A stretch of DNA of 64,000 nucleotides, taken from contig JBFFWQ010000002.1 of assembly GCA_041570195.1 (NCBI GenBank), positions 59,714-123,713 of the forward strand, read 5' to 3'. The notes under the pieces were generated by a model, which saw only the letters and a program-made list of their open reading frames with translations, was not told the DNA's origin and did no database searches. The translations under genes and the position numbers were made by a program. The first letter of the stretch is position 1; every line of letters begins with the position of its first letter. Positions 8,210 to 17,554 of the stretch are shown in pieces. The DNA comes from UBA11865 sp041570195 (GTDB taxonomy: Bacteria > Chloroflexota > Anaerolineae > Promineifilales > Promineifilaceae).

Positions 8210-9586
8210 ATGGCTAGAAAGCGCAAGCAGAATATCGAAGAAGAACAGCGCCAGAGCCGCAAAGAGATCCTTCAAGCTCGCAAGCAGGAGCATCAAACGC
8301 GCCAGGTCCGATTGGCCGTTATTGGCATTGCCGCCCTGCTGGGCGTAGTATTACTCATCGGCGTTGTAAACGAGTTTGCTCTTAAGCCTGGCTCACCTGT
8401 TGCCGAGGTGAATGGTGAGGAAATCGCGATGCGGGATTGGCAGGAGCGAGTTCGTTTCCAACGTGCTCAACTTGTCGTCGGAATAGAGGATCTTGCAGAA
8501 GCGGTGGGTCAGGATATTGGCCAGGTACAGCAGTTTGCCGGCCAGCAGATCAATCTGTTAGAGGATCCTGAGACGCTGGGGCAATTGGTGCTTGATCAGA
8601 TGGTTGATGAGCTTATCATCCGCGAGGCAGCAAGTGAACGCGGTATCGTCATTTCAGATGATGACGTGCAGCTGGAAATCGAGGAATCATTCAGTTATTT
8701 TGATGGCGAGTCACCAACGCCTTTTCCGACCGCAACTGAGACTGTAATTCCCACACCTTCGCTGACCCCGATCCCAACCGCCGTGATCACCGAGGTTTTG
8801 CCGGCCAGTACACCCCAGCCAACGCCGACCACCGGTCCCACAGCCACACCGCTGCCTACGTCAACACCGGTGAGTCTGGACTCATTTGAAGAAAGCTTCG
8901 GCGAAACGATGAACCGCTTTGATGATCTTGGCGTATCAGAGGTTGTCTTCCGTGATGTGGTGCGCGCTCAGCTGTATCAGAATCGATTGGCTGAAGCCTT
9001 GGCCAACGACGAGGAAGTGGCTGAAGAGGCCGATCAGGTAAGCTTTTTCTATATTGTCTCGGAGACTAGGGAGGAAGCCGAGCAGGCACTCCGTGATATT
9101 AAAGCCGGAGACTATAGGACTATCTGGAATACGATTCGCAGCAGGCCGTTTGATGCCGAATCGGAGAGCACACTGGTGGCCAGCGAGTTACTATGGCGAA
9201 CGCGCGAGGATGTCGTAACCTTCTTTGGCGATGACGTGGCCCAGAGTGCTTTTGATCTTGACTTGGAGGAGCCAAGCCCCGTGATTCTCGTTGCCGCCGA
9301 GGCAGAAGACGAGAGCGATAGCTACTACATCATCATGGTGAGCGGGCGCGAGCTGCGACCCTTGACCGAATCGGCCATTGCTGCGGCTGAACAAGAACTC
9401 TTTCGGAGCTGGCTTGAGAGCCGCCGAGCCGAAGGTGTTCAGGTATTTGAACGCTGGCGCACAGGTGTGCCTGGAAGACCAATACTTGACCGACGGTTCC
9501 TGATACCGCCAACGCCGGCTCCCGCGACTCCGACCTTGGATATTCCAACCCTGGAGCCTGAACCAACCACAGAGACTGTCGAATAG
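8210..9586 (+). CDS. Membrane-anchored SurA/PpiC-type foldase with Pro/Thr linker
   Basis: 458 residues. A basic coiled cytoplasmic start (residues 1-30) is followed by a membrane helix (LAVIGIAALLGVVLLIGVV, about 35-53). Then comes a SurA_N-like helical domain that begins with the usual VAEVNGEEIAMRDWQERV and contains LDQMVDELIIREAASERGI. A TP-rich insertion (about 170-222, many TPTP runs) interrupts it. The C-terminal half (SFFYIVSETREEAEQAL, SELLWRTRED, YYIIMVSGREL) matches the PpiC/parvulin frame. The family assists folding of exported proteins or isomerises prolyl bonds. Whether the parvulin domain is catalytically complete is unclear. It follows rpsR by 17 nt with a good Shine-Dalgarno (ggggagaag). 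A hairpin terminator lies downstream. Confidence 0.85.
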   Translation: MARKRKQNIEEEQRQSRKEILQARKQEHQTRQVRLAVIGIAALLGVVLLIGVVNEFALKPGSPVAEVNGEEIAMRDWQERVRFQRAQLVVGIEDLAEAVGQDIGQVQQFAGQQINLLEDPETLGQLVLDQMVDELIIREAASERGIVISDDDVQLEIEESFSYFDGESPTPFPTATETVIPTPSLTPIPTAVITEVLPASTPQPTPTTGPTATPLPTSTPVSLDSFEESFGETMNRFDDLGVSEVVFRDVVRAQLYQNRLAEALANDEEVAEEADQVSFFYIVSETREEAEQALRDIKAGDYRTIWNTIRSRPFDAESESTLVASELLWRTREDVVTFFGDDVAQSAFDLDLEEPSPVILVAAEAEDESDSYYIIMVSGRELRPLTESAIAAAEQELFRSWLESRRAEGVQVFERWRTGVPGRPILDRRFLIPPTPAPATPTLDIPTLEPEPTTETVE

Positions 9587-9631
9587 TCTAGTAGTAACTA
9601 CGTGTATTGAATCGCAACGCGAACTAATGTA

Positions 9632-9669
9632 AGAACAGCCCGGCCTTGCTCAGCAGGTCGGGCTGTTCT
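9632..9669. terminator. Bidirectional hairpin between the foldase gene and smc
   Basis: AGAACAGCCCGGCC (9632-9645) pairs with GGTCGGGCTGTTCT (9656-9669): 14 pairs with a single G-T wobble and a 10-nt loop. It lies 46 nt after the foldase stop and 53 nt beyond the convergent smc stop. No U tract follows, but the stem is strong in both directions. Confidence 0.7.
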
Positions 9670-9721
9670 GTGCATTGGGTGACCATCCACATCAACGGAG
9701 GTTATTGGCCTCAGGCTGGGC

Positions 9722-12700
9722 TCATCCGGGATGGTGGTGAACGTAGTCCTCTGGTTTGATCGAAATGACTTGACTGACACTATCGGCTCCCATACTGACG
9801 CCATAAACGCTTTCCGCGACCTGTACTGTTCCGCGATTGTGTGTAATGACAATGAACTGAGTGCGTTCGCTGAGTTCAGTAAGCACTTCGCGAAAACGAT
9901 TAACGTTGGCCTCGTCCAGCATTGCGTCTACCTCATCCAGTACACAGAATGGGGTAGGGGACACCTTTAGCAGGGCAAAGATCAAGGCGGCTGCGGTAAG
10001 TGAGCGCTCGCCGCCAGATAAGAGGGCCAGGCCTTGTTCACGTCTACGCGGCAACCTGGCCACGATATCAACTCCAGTGACCGTTAGATCGTCGGGATCA
10101 GTGAGCGCCAACTGGGCAGAGCCGCCACCGAATAGCCTCTTGAAAACCTCGCCGAAGATGCCGTTGACTTTCTCAACGGTGTTGACAAAGGCCCGGGACG
10201 TAAGTTCATCAAGATCGTCGATAACGTCGCGCAACCGCTGCTTGGTGGTCGACAGGTCCTCTATTTGCTGCACTAGGAACTCATGTCGGGCAAGTGTTTC
10301 ATCATACTCGGCCGGCGCTTCAGGGTTGATTGCACCTATGCGATTTAGCTGGCCGCGGTAGCGTTGAATCGATTCTTCTATATCGTCTGGCAAATGCTGA
10401 ACGACAGGTAGCTCCTCAACGACCTCGGCCATCGGTAGCGGCGACTGCCCCAGTTGGTCGTCGTCGTAACTCAGGGCAACAAGGCCTAAATCGGCCTGGA
10501 TGCGCTCTTTTAGGCTTTCAACTAGCGATTCTCCCTGAGTGAGCTCAATGCGAGCCCGGGTATAACGAGTCTCGGACTCATGACCAATTCGCTGCAACTT
10601 TGATAGTTCGTCATTCAAAACGGCCACTTTGCCCTGGCGGCCTGCAATCTGTTCATGCAAGGGATCAATAAGCTCTGTTACTAAATCCATTTCCCGTTGT
10701 AGTTCCGCTAGCTCTGCTTCTTTGAGGCCCAGCCCCAGCGCCTTCCAGCGCGTTTCCAACTCTTCGAGTCGCGCTTGCCTGCGACGCAACTGGTCACTGA
10801 TTTGATTGAAAGTCGTCTGCCGGCTATCGACAACTGCCTGGCGACCGGCCAAGATCGTTTGCGCAGAAAGGACGTTTTGCGCAAACTGCTTGCGCGCTTC
10901 AGTCGACTCGGCGACGGGTAGCTTCTCCAGCCTCAGCTGGCCCTCCTCTAAGGCCATGGACAGCTTGACGGAAGATGACTCGTACTCAACTATAGTCTCT
11001 TTGGCTTCGGCCAAACGCCGTTCGATATTCTTGATACTCTGTCGGATTCGAGTGGCATTCGAGCGGTGAAAGTCATGGCTCTGGAGCGCCAGTTGGTGCT
11101 CAGATCTTGCCTGAGCGACGGCAGCTGCGCAGTTTCGTCTCTGTTCCTCAATGCGGGCTTGCTCGGATAGATGGTGCTTTAGGACGGATTCCAGAGTCGC
11201 CAGCTGTTTGTCAGAGTCTGTAATTCTGCCGGCTAGTTCGGTTCGGCTGGATCGCGCTGATGCCAGGTCTTTGGCCGTTTTTTGCCGTAGTTCAGACCTG
11301 GCCAGCTGGGCAATATTGGCGCCGAAGGCGCCAAATTCGACCAGGCGGCCATCTCGAACAACCGTGCCGTCAAGTGAGACTACTACGTTGTCAGGAGAAA
11401 GTGACTCGGCAATTTCATAGGCCCTCTTCACATCGCCGACGACAAGGATTCGGCCGAGAAGTAGCCTGACCAGCTCGGCATCCACGCCTTCAAAGGCGAC
11501 TAGCTCGTCTGCCCAGCCTATCACGGTGCTATCATCTGGCACTGCGGGTCGCCGATTATCAGCGATCTGGTCGCGCGCGATGGCCAGCAAGTGCCCTTCA
11601 CCGACCGACTCCTGAAGCTTCCAAATTGCCTGTTTGTCGTCCACTATCCAGGTCAGGAGTCGGTGTGAGAGCGCTGCATGTAACGCTGTCTGGTACGGGG
11701 CAGGAATATCCAGCGCGTCGGCCAATTGTCCTCTGTTAGGCAGTTTGGCCGGAAACTCCGCTTCAGTGCCTTCCGAGCGGTCCAGGATCTCCAATTTGGA
11801 TTCGAGGCCGACAATCTCCTTGTCTGTGGCTGCCAGCTCGGCGATCAGCGCATCTTTCTTTAGGCGGGCCTCTCTCAAGTTGGCTTCAGCGCGGTGACGT
11901 TTGCGCAGTTCAACATCAAACTCGTTCTGGATCTGGGCCAGCTTAAGACGCTCTGATTCCAACTGTGATTCGAGAGCTGCAACCTCATCGCCAGACGGAG
12001 ATTCATCCAGCTCATCGCTTGCCTCGTTCAATCGCTCGCGAAGCTGGCTGCTCAATTGAGTGACACGACCCTTTGCCTGAGCCAGCGCGTCGGCGGTTTG
12101 GCGATGGTCGCGCTGAAGGTTGGTCACATTCTGTTGCCAGCGCTCGATTTCGGTTTGGTGGTCCAGAAAGCTGGCCTCGAAGGATCTGAGTTCAGCCTGT
12201 TGCTTTTCCATGTCTTCCTGGGCAGATTTCAAGCCGGCTAGCGCTTCCTCAAGCTCTCTGGCGGCGGCGGATTTCTGGGTTTCCAGCGCCGGTATTTCGT
12301 CGCCGTGTTCGTCAAGTTGGCGTTGCAGCAAAACCTTGCGTTCAGAGAGCACGGCAACTTCCCGACGGGCATGCTCCAGTCGTTCGCGAACATCCTCACG
12401 ACGCAGCTCATGCTGCCTAAGCTGATCCTGAAGCCGATATAGTTCCTTTTGATTGGCGTCCAATTGCTCCTGGAGATCGAGCTGCTCTCTGCGCGCCTTC
12501 ACCCAATGCCTCTGAGAAACTTCACTCTCATCCCTGGCGGCTCGCAGGTTCTTTTTGGCCTGCTCCCATTTGTATCCATACCACATTTGCAGAAGGTGGC
12601 GCAGATCGGCCGCCACTTGTTCGTAATTGCGAGCGCGATTGGCCTGACGTCGGAGAGTATTCAAGCGCGGCCGGATTTCGGCGACGATATCCTGAACCCG

Positions 12701-13267
12701 CTCCAAATTGTGGGCTGTTTCTTCTAGTCTACGCAAGGTTTCGGCCCGCCGCAGTTTGTAATGACTGACCCCGGCTGCTTCCTCAAACAGCATCCGTCGT
12801 TCATCAGCCCTTAGGGACAAAGCCTGATCAACAAGACCCTGGCCGATTATTGTGTAGGTTCTGTGTGCCAACCCGCTTTTCGCAAGAAGATCTGTGATGT
12901 CGCGCAGGCGGACTCTCTGGCCATTGAGCAGATACTCGTTGTCGCCGGAACGGTGCGCCCGGCGGCCGATCTCGATTTCGGCGTAGTCGATCGGCAGCCA
13001 ACCTTCGCTGTTGTCAAGCGTTAAGATGGCCTGGGCCATTCCGGCGCGGGCACGTTGCTGACTGCCGGCGAATATCATGTCGGTAGTCCGCTTGCCGCGC
13101 AAGGTGCTATAGCTCTGCTCGCCTAGTACCCATCGGATTGCGTCGGCGATATTGCTCTTGCCGCAGCCATTTGGCCCGACGATGGCCGTGATTCCTTCGT
13201 CAAATTCGAAGTTCGTCCTGCTGGCGAAGGTCTTATAACCTTGAAGTCCAAGTCTCTTTAGTTTCAT
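9722..13267 (-). CDS. smc: Chromosome segregation protein SMC
   Basis: SMC is the ATPase of the bacterial condensin, working with ScpA (also in this window) and ScpB. The 1181-residue product has all parts in order. The N-terminal head has Walker A GPNGCGKSN near residue 32. A long coiled coil follows. The hinge (about 505-665) includes LPNRGQLADALDIPAPYQ and GRLVEFG. A returning coil leads to a C-terminal head with signature LLSGGERSLTAAAL (near 1083) and Walker B CVLDEVDAMLDEANV. The length is typical. It is last of the minus-strand run mog-rlmI-smc, 84 nt behind rlmI, and has a promoter of its own placed almost directly before the ATG with no clear Shine-Dalgarno. Confidence 0.98.
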   Translation of the reverse strand: MKLKRLGLQGYKTFASRTNFEFDEGITAIVGPNGCGKSNIADAIRWVLGEQSYSTLRGKRTTDMIFAGSQQRARAGMAQAILTLDNSEGWLPIDYAEIEIGRRAHRSGDNEYLLNGQRVRLRDITDLLAKSGLAHRTYTIIGQGLVDQALSLRADERRMLFEEAAGVSHYKLRRAETLRRLEETAHNLERVQDIVAEIRPRLNTLRRQANRARNYEQVAADLRHLLQMWYGYKWEQAKKNLRAARDESEVSQRHWVKARREQLDLQEQLDANQKELYRLQDQLRQHELRREDVRERLEHARREVAVLSERKVLLQRQLDEHGDEIPALETQKSAAARELEEALAGLKSAQEDMEKQQAELRSFEASFLDHQTEIERWQQNVTNLQRDHRQTADALAQAKGRVTQLSSQLRERLNEASDELDESPSGDEVAALESQLESERLKLAQIQNEFDVELRKRHRAEANLREARLKKDALIAELAATDKEIVGLESKLEILDRSEGTEAEFPAKLPNRGQLADALDIPAPYQTALHAALSHRLLTWIVDDKQAIWKLQESVGEGHLLAIARDQIADNRRPAVPDDSTVIGWADELVAFEGVDAELVRLLLGRILVVGDVKRAYEIAESLSPDNVVVSLDGTVVRDGRLVEFGAFGANIAQLARSELRQKTAKDLASARSSRTELAGRITDSDKQLATLESVLKHHLSEQARIEEQRRNCAAAVAQARSEHQLALQSHDFHRSNATRIRQSIKNIERRLAEAKETIVEYESSSVKLSMALEEGQLRLEKLPVAESTEARKQFAQNVLSAQTILAGRQAVVDSRQTTFNQISDQLRRRQARLEELETRWKALGLGLKEAELAELQREMDLVTELIDPLHEQIAGRQGKVAVLNDELSKLQRIGHESETRYTRARIELTQGESLVESLKERIQADLGLVALSYDDDQLGQSPLPMAEVVEELPVVQHLPDDIEESIQRYRGQLNRIGAINPEAPAEYDETLARHEFLVQQIEDLSTTKQRLRDVIDDLDELTSRAFVNTVEKVNGIFGEVFKRLFGGGSAQLALTDPDDLTVTGVDIVARLPRRREQGLALLSGGERSLTAAALIFALLKVSPTPFCVLDEVDAMLDEANVNRFREVLTELSERTQFIVITHNRGTVQVAESVYGVSMGADSVSQVISIKPEDYVHHHPG

Positions 13268-13278
13268 GGGCGGCGCGC

Positions 13279-13307
13279 AGTATATTGAGAAGTGCTGAAG
13301 TTGGCAA
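13279..13307 (-). promoter_or_regulatory. Promoter for smc
   Basis: Read on the minus strand: TTGCCA (13307-13302), a 17-nt spacer, TATACT (13284-13279), then 11 nt to the smc ATG. The predicted transcript would start 3-5 nt before the start codon, so the mRNA is nearly leaderless. Confidence 0.5.
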
Positions 13308-13351
13308 GTGGAATGCGCCAGCCTACATTGGCTTCATGACAGAATTACATA

Positions 13352-14563
13352 CTAAAGAACGCGGCACAAAAATCCCTTCAGATAGGCCGATTCGGGAAAC
13401 GTGACCGAAATCGGGTGATCAGCCGCTTGGCTCAAAAACTTGATGATCTGGACGTTGCGCCCAGAATCGATGGCGGCGGCGAAAAGGATCTTCTGGAACA
13501 GGTCTAGACCGATGAGTCCTGAGCAGGAAAAGGTAGCCAGAACACCGCCAGGCCGAACGATATGAAGCGCCTGCATATTCAGGTCCTTATAGCCTCGACT
13601 GGCGGCAGTCACGTCCTTTTGACTCTTGGCGAATTTGGGCGGGTCTAAGATGGCCAGGTCATACCCGCGATTCTCCTTACGCAACTGCCGTAGAATCTGA
13701 AAGGCGTCGCCAGCCAGATACGTGTCCTGAGGTCGGGTTTGATTGTTCAGGCGCATATTCATTCGGGCAACCTCGAGTAAGCTGGGCGAACTCTCAATAT
13801 TGGTGATGGTTGAGGCCCCAGTCCTTGCCGCGTACAAGGCAAAGGCGCCAGTATATGCAAAAACGTTGAGAACATCGCGGCCAGCCGTGTGACTTGGATC
13901 GCTGATGATGGCCCGATTGTCACGTTGATCCAGATAGAGTCCGCTCTTGTGGCCTTGGTAGAGATCCGCGTACATCTGGAGGCCGTTTTCGGCAATGACC
14001 AACTGCGATGGCGGACCAGAACCGTAGAGGATCCCAGAAGCCTTTCGCAAGCCTTCTTTTCTTCGAACGCTGGCGTCGGATCTTTCGACAACACCAGTGG
14101 GATTCAGCAATTCGACCAGCAGCTCAACCAACAGCTCTTTTCTGCGATCGATTCCGGCCGTTAGGCACTGAATAACTAGATAGTCGCCGTACTTGTCCAA
14201 GATCAAGCCTGGCAATCCATCAGCCTCGGCGTTGATCAACCGGTAGGCAGTCGTTTCCGGTTCCAGTTCCAGCAGTTTGCGTAACTCAATTGCCTGGGCG
14301 GCTCGTTTTGACCAGAAGTGGCGGTCTATTGCTTCTTCGGCGTCCCAGCTTAGGATGCGGGTCAGAATCTGAGATTCTGGATTGCAGTAGCCGCAAGCCA
14401 GCCAATCACCGTCGCTATTGCGTACGTCAACCAACTGACCAGGCTCAGGTACTGAGCCTACGATTTCGCTGACTGCCCCCGAGAAGATCCAAGGATGCCG
14501 GTTTCTGATTGGCTTGTCGCGACCATTCTTGAGTATTAGGCTGGCAACCGGGTGGTCCATCAA
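13352..14563 (-). CDS. rlmI: 23S rRNA (cytosine-5)-methyltransferase, RlmI family
   Basis: 403 residues. An N-terminal PUA domain (about 5-80, RHPWIFSGAV and GQLVDVRN) is joined to a class I SAM-dependent methyltransferase. Visible motifs are VLNVFAYTGAFALYAARTGA (SAM site, near 230), DLAILDPPKFAKS (near 305) and FSCSG (near 346), whose cysteine is the expected nucleophile for m5C formation. RlmI of E. coli methylates C1962 of 23S rRNA; the exact target here is inferred from family. It begins 1 nt after the mog/moaB stop, so the two are translationally coupled. Both ATG 14563 and ATG 14560 are possible starts. Confidence 0.92.
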   Translation of the reverse strand: MMDHPVASLILKNGRDKPIRNRHPWIFSGAVSEIVGSVPEPGQLVDVRNSDGDWLACGYCNPESQILTRILSWDAEEAIDRHFWSKRAAQAIELRKLLELEPETTAYRLINAEADGLPGLILDKYGDYLVIQCLTAGIDRRKELLVELLVELLNPTGVVERSDASVRRKEGLRKASGILYGSGPPSQLVIAENGLQMYADLYQGHKSGLYLDQRDNRAIISDPSHTAGRDVLNVFAYTGAFALYAARTGASTITNIESSPSLLEVARMNMRLNNQTRPQDTYLAGDAFQILRQLRKENRGYDLAILDPPKFAKSQKDVTAASRGYKDLNMQALHIVRPGGVLATFSCSGLIGLDLFQKILFAAAIDSGRNVQIIKFLSQAADHPISVTFPESAYLKGFLCRVL

Positions 14564-14564
14564 T

Positions 14565-15062
14565 TCAAACGGCTTGGTGCCTGTCTTCTGTAATGGGGCC
14601 GCCTGATAAGAGCTCTAGCGCATGTGGCAATACCGGCAGCAAGATGTCCAAGCCCTCTTTTGCCGCCTTAGGGCTTCCGGGTAGATTTACAATGAGCGTT
14701 GAATCGCGAATACCGGCCCGGGCCCGAGAAAGCATTGCATGGCGGGTGATCTTCAGGCTTTCAGAGCGCAACGCCTCGGCGATACCTGGCGCCTCCCGGT
14801 TTACGACTTGCATCGTTGCCTCTGGCGTAACATCCCGAGGCGAGAATCCGGTCCCTCCCGTTGTCAGGATCAACGCCAAACCAGCCAGCGTCCAGTCACG
14901 CAAGACCTGGACGATCTGATCGAGTTCGTCCGCGACAACTGTTTGCTTGGCCACTTGCCAGCCGGTGTGTCTGTGGATTATTTCCACGATGAGTGGCCCA
15001 CTGCGATCTTCATAGGTGCCGTTGGCTGCTCGATCGCTAACAGTCAGGACTCCCACACGCAC
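14565..15062 (-). CDS. Molybdopterin adenylyltransferase-type protein (MogA/MoaB family)
   Basis: 165 residues, the usual length. Family motifs are VGVLTVSDRAANGTYEDRSG at the start, ILTTGGTGFSPRDVTPEA (the molybdopterin-binding TTGGTG) and LIVNLPGSPKAAKE near the end. MogA adenylylates molybdopterin before MoeA inserts the metal; a moeA gene lies at 28.5 kb. MogA and MoaB cannot be told apart from sequence alone. GTG and ATG forms were compared; ATG 15062 fits the family N-terminus. First gene of mog-rlmI-smc, 82 nt after the PHP gene. Confidence 0.93.
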   Translation of the reverse strand: MRVGVLTVSDRAANGTYEDRSGPLIVEIIHRHTGWQVAKQTVVADELDQIVQVLRDWTLAGLALILTTGGTGFSPRDVTPEATMQVVNREAPGIAEALRSESLKITRHAMLSRARAGIRDSTLIVNLPGSPKAAKEGLDILLPVLPHALELLSGGPITEDRHQAV

Positions 15063-15144
15063 TAGTGTCTCTCCAGTGGCCTTGGCCGAGTTAACATTGC
15101 TAGAAAACTCCCGTTAAGGCCTGATTTAACGGTGACCATTCTCT

Positions 15145-16932
15145 TTATCGGTCGGCGTGCCGTTCGACCAATCCCATCCATTCCTCGTTCAGACCGCTAT
15201 CAGTCACACCATAGTAAACGTGAACCCCATCCTGGTCGCGCATTGCCAGATCATACCATACGTGGTTGTCTCGCCGGCGCAGATCTAGGAATGCCCGATT
15301 CTTGTCCCAGTTTATCTCATCGGCCGATGGGATACCGTCTTCAGTCTTGATGATGGCGTAGTGCCAAAGCTTCCTGGCCGACAAGCGAGTGACATTCTTG
15401 ATGAGGTTGCCATTGCGCAAATCTCGTACCGTATGATAGATTGTGCCGTCGCGCTCTTCGCTGCTGACTATCTCCACCCCGGTACGCGGTGGCGCAGTCC
15501 GCTTGCCCTTCGGCACTGAGGTCGGTTGAGTCTCTGGGACTGTTATGGGCGGCTCTTCTACAGGCCGGTCAACTTCTGGGGTAGTTGGCCTGTCGCTGGC
15601 AAGACCAAGTATTCGTCGCTCAACAAGACGAACTATCTCTTCCCTAACGGCCGGCGTCGTTTCAGCTTCGTCGCGGACATAGAAACGGTTGTCGTCGATG
15701 GCATACGGCACTTCGCGCCCGGGCGGCACGGTGATTCGAACAACAGGCTGGCCTTGTGAACTCAGCACGTCGATGTTCACCTCAGGATCGGGGCTCAACC
15801 TGCGGGCCACAGCGCCCCCGAGCTGCTCAATTGCCTTGCGGGGTTCGCGGACGCCAACGATTTTTTCACTGGCATCGGACGGTAAGCCAACATAGATGGT
15901 GCCGCCATTGGTGTTGGCCATAGCGCAGACGTCTTCAAGGATTCGATTGAGATGGCCGCCGCGCTGAGCCAAAGACTTATGAAATGATTGGACGATGGAA
16001 GGCCCTTCTTCCCTGGCCAGCTGCACGAAGTCAACAGGTGAAGCCGGTCCCCTGAAGGGACGGGTTAGCGACAAATCACTGCCCTGAATTACAGACGCAA
16101 GGGACGAAAAACTGGTCTGTTCCAAATGGATCTCGGTTACCCGATCGCCGACACCCAGATTCTTCGCCGAAAGTGGGTCGCGCATTAGCCGGTGCGCATC
16201 AGAGCCCTGAATACAGCGCATGGCTCGTGGGTATTCGGGTTTTGAACCGTCGAAGAAACGACGCGTGGTGTAGCGGCCGCGCTTTTCCAGATCCGTTACC
16301 TCGAGGCAATGCAAGTTGGGGTCCTGCGTATAGGCGATCTTTGTCTGTCCGCCGAAATCAAGGCCCCGCATACCCACTCCGTTGCTAGAGTTAGCGTGAG
16401 CGGCGATCACCAGGCCACCACTTTCATTGATCAGTCGGTAGGCCGTCAGTACATCGCTTGTGGCGCCCACAGTTGAACTCCCACCGGGTAGGAGGTCGAT
16501 CGGCACGTTGAGGGATAAGAGGAGGTGTTCTAAGAAGGATACAGGCGTATTGCTATCAAAGATGCCCAAGATATGGAACCCAAATGCCGCCGTGAATTCG
16601 AAACCTGGGAGCACCAGGACCTTCTTCAGCAAGCGGCGATATTCCGTCAGGCGGCGACTCTCATTTGCTTGTAGGCGTCCAAGTCTCTCGAGAAGCTCGA
16701 GCTCGCTGATTTCGCGCCGCATGGCGGAATAACCAGCCACCGTATTGTGATCGGTGAAAGCAATGATATCCAGACCCCGGGCCTCGGCCTGGCGCAATAT
16801 GTCGAGGTATGTTACCTGAGGTTCCTGGTAGTCACTTGAGGCCGGGGTGTGCAAATGGAGGTCAACGCGCCGCCATTGACGACCGTGTCGCTTTGCTGAT
16901 GTTCGTTTCCGATTCGATCGGGCCAAGTCCAA
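15145..16932 (-). CDS. PHP-domain phosphoesterase fused to an AlbA_2 (Schlafen-type) domain
   Basis: 595 residues in three parts. Residues about 20-230 are a PHP domain: VDLHLHTPASSDYQEP (metal-binding HLH), DIIAFTDHNTVAG, VIAAHANS and QGSDAHRL. Residues about 305-435 match the AlbA_2/AAA_4 domain: ILEDVCAMANTNGGTIYVG, then VPYAIDDNRFYVRDEAETTP. A linker rich in Pro/Thr is followed by a C-terminal part of about 110 residues (TIYHTVRDLRNGNLIKNVT to the end) that I do not recognise. PHP domains hydrolyse phosphoesters; AlbA_2 domains bind nucleic acid. A nucleic-acid-directed phosphoesterase is therefore plausible but unproven. TTG start with AGGAGA close upstream. It follows the receiver gene by 20 nt. 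Confidence 0.85.
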   Translation of the reverse strand: MDLARSNRKRTSAKRHGRQWRRVDLHLHTPASSDYQEPQVTYLDILRQAEARGLDIIAFTDHNTVAGYSAMRREISELELLERLGRLQANESRRLTEYRRLLKKVLVLPGFEFTAAFGFHILGIFDSNTPVSFLEHLLLSLNVPIDLLPGGSSTVGATSDVLTAYRLINESGGLVIAAHANSSNGVGMRGLDFGGQTKIAYTQDPNLHCLEVTDLEKRGRYTTRRFFDGSKPEYPRAMRCIQGSDAHRLMRDPLSAKNLGVGDRVTEIHLEQTSFSSLASVIQGSDLSLTRPFRGPASPVDFVQLAREEGPSIVQSFHKSLAQRGGHLNRILEDVCAMANTNGGTIYVGLPSDASEKIVGVREPRKAIEQLGGAVARRLSPDPEVNIDVLSSQGQPVVRITVPPGREVPYAIDDNRFYVRDEAETTPAVREEIVRLVERRILGLASDRPTTPEVDRPVEEPPITVPETQPTSVPKGKRTAPPRTGVEIVSSEERDGTIYHTVRDLRNGNLIKNVTRLSARKLWHYAIIKTEDGIPSADEINWDKNRAFLDLRRRDNHVWYDLAMRDQDGVHVYYGVTDSGLNEEWMGLVERHADR

Positions 16933-16952
16933 TTTCTCCTAGCTCAATTAGC

Positions 16953-17321
16953 CTAGCCTTGGCTGAGCAATTCGCCAAGATGGGCCGAAAGCGTGCTCGG
17001 AGAGTATGGCTTAACCAGGAAACGGGTGGCTCCGGCCTGCTCGGCGTCGGCGCCGCGGCTGTCATCACCTGAAGTCATTATTACTGGCACATCAGGCCTT
17101 GCTTTTGTCGAGCCGAGTCTGATCGCCCTGAGAAGTTCAATGCCGTCATCGCCGTGGGCCAGGTTGCAGTCAATGACAAATGCATCGGCGCCATTATGCG
17201 TGGCGGTTTGCGCCCGTTCCACGTCGGGACAGGCGACAACACTGAACCCGTCCATCTCGAGAAGCATTCGGATTAGTGTGGTATTTGTCCGGTCGTCGTC
17301 GACCAGGATTATGGTGTGCAT
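16953..17321 (-). CDS. Single-domain response regulator (CheY-like receiver)
   Basis: 122 residues, a bare receiver domain with no output domain. The acidic pocket is Asp8-Asp9-Asp10 (ILVDDD), the phosphoacceptor is Asp51 (VIDCNL), Thr83/Ser84 follow in VIMTSGDD, and the conserved Lys104 sits in FLVKPYS. No histidine kinase lies in the window. It is 20 nt upstream of the PHP-AlbA_2 gene and is probably co-transcribed with it, so it could regulate that protein by contact, which is an inference only. Weak Shine-Dalgarno. Confidence 0.93.
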   Translation of the reverse strand: MHTIILVDDDRTNTTLIRMLLEMDGFSVVACPDVERAQTATHNGADAFVIDCNLAHGDDGIELLRAIRLGSTKARPDVPVIMTSGDDSRGADAEQAGATRFLVKPYSPSTLSAHLGELLSQG

Positions 17322-17335
17322 GAAGCGTTCATCAA

Positions 17336-17551
17336 TTAGTCAGGATCCCCCAATGCGGCGATTCCCCGAACTAAGCCGATAACGCCAACTGCAAGCCTCA
17401 GCGCATCCGAAGTCTTGATCTTGGGTGGACTGCTGCCACGTTCTTCAGAGGTGCGGCTTAGCAAGAAACCGGCGGCGAGGCCGGCGAGCGCGCCGATTGC
17501 AGTGCTGCCAACGAGGATCTTTGTTTTCCAGTTGTTATCAGATTCAAGCAT
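17336..17551 (-). CDS. Small membrane protein, one or two helices
   Basis: 71 residues. A glycine/alanine-rich membrane helix (ILVGSTAIGALAGLAAGFLL, about 12-31) is followed by a charged SRTSEERGSSPPKIK segment and a second, weaker hydrophobic stretch (ALRLAVGVIGLVRGIAALG). The first helix resembles YtxH-type stress proteins and glycine-zipper helices; no function can be assigned. Good Shine-Dalgarno (ggagttgatac before ATG). It starts 3 nt after the stop of the preceding gene, so the two are coupled. Confidence 0.7.
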   Translation of the reverse strand: MLESDNNWKTKILVGSTAIGALAGLAAGFLLSRTSEERGSSPPKIKTSDALRLAVGVIGLVRGIAALGDPD

Positions 17552-17554
17552 GTA

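Noticed and set aside
9861..10361. 166-residue plus-strand frame
   Set aside because: Antisense of the conserved SMC C-terminal head; Ser/Arg-rich shadow.
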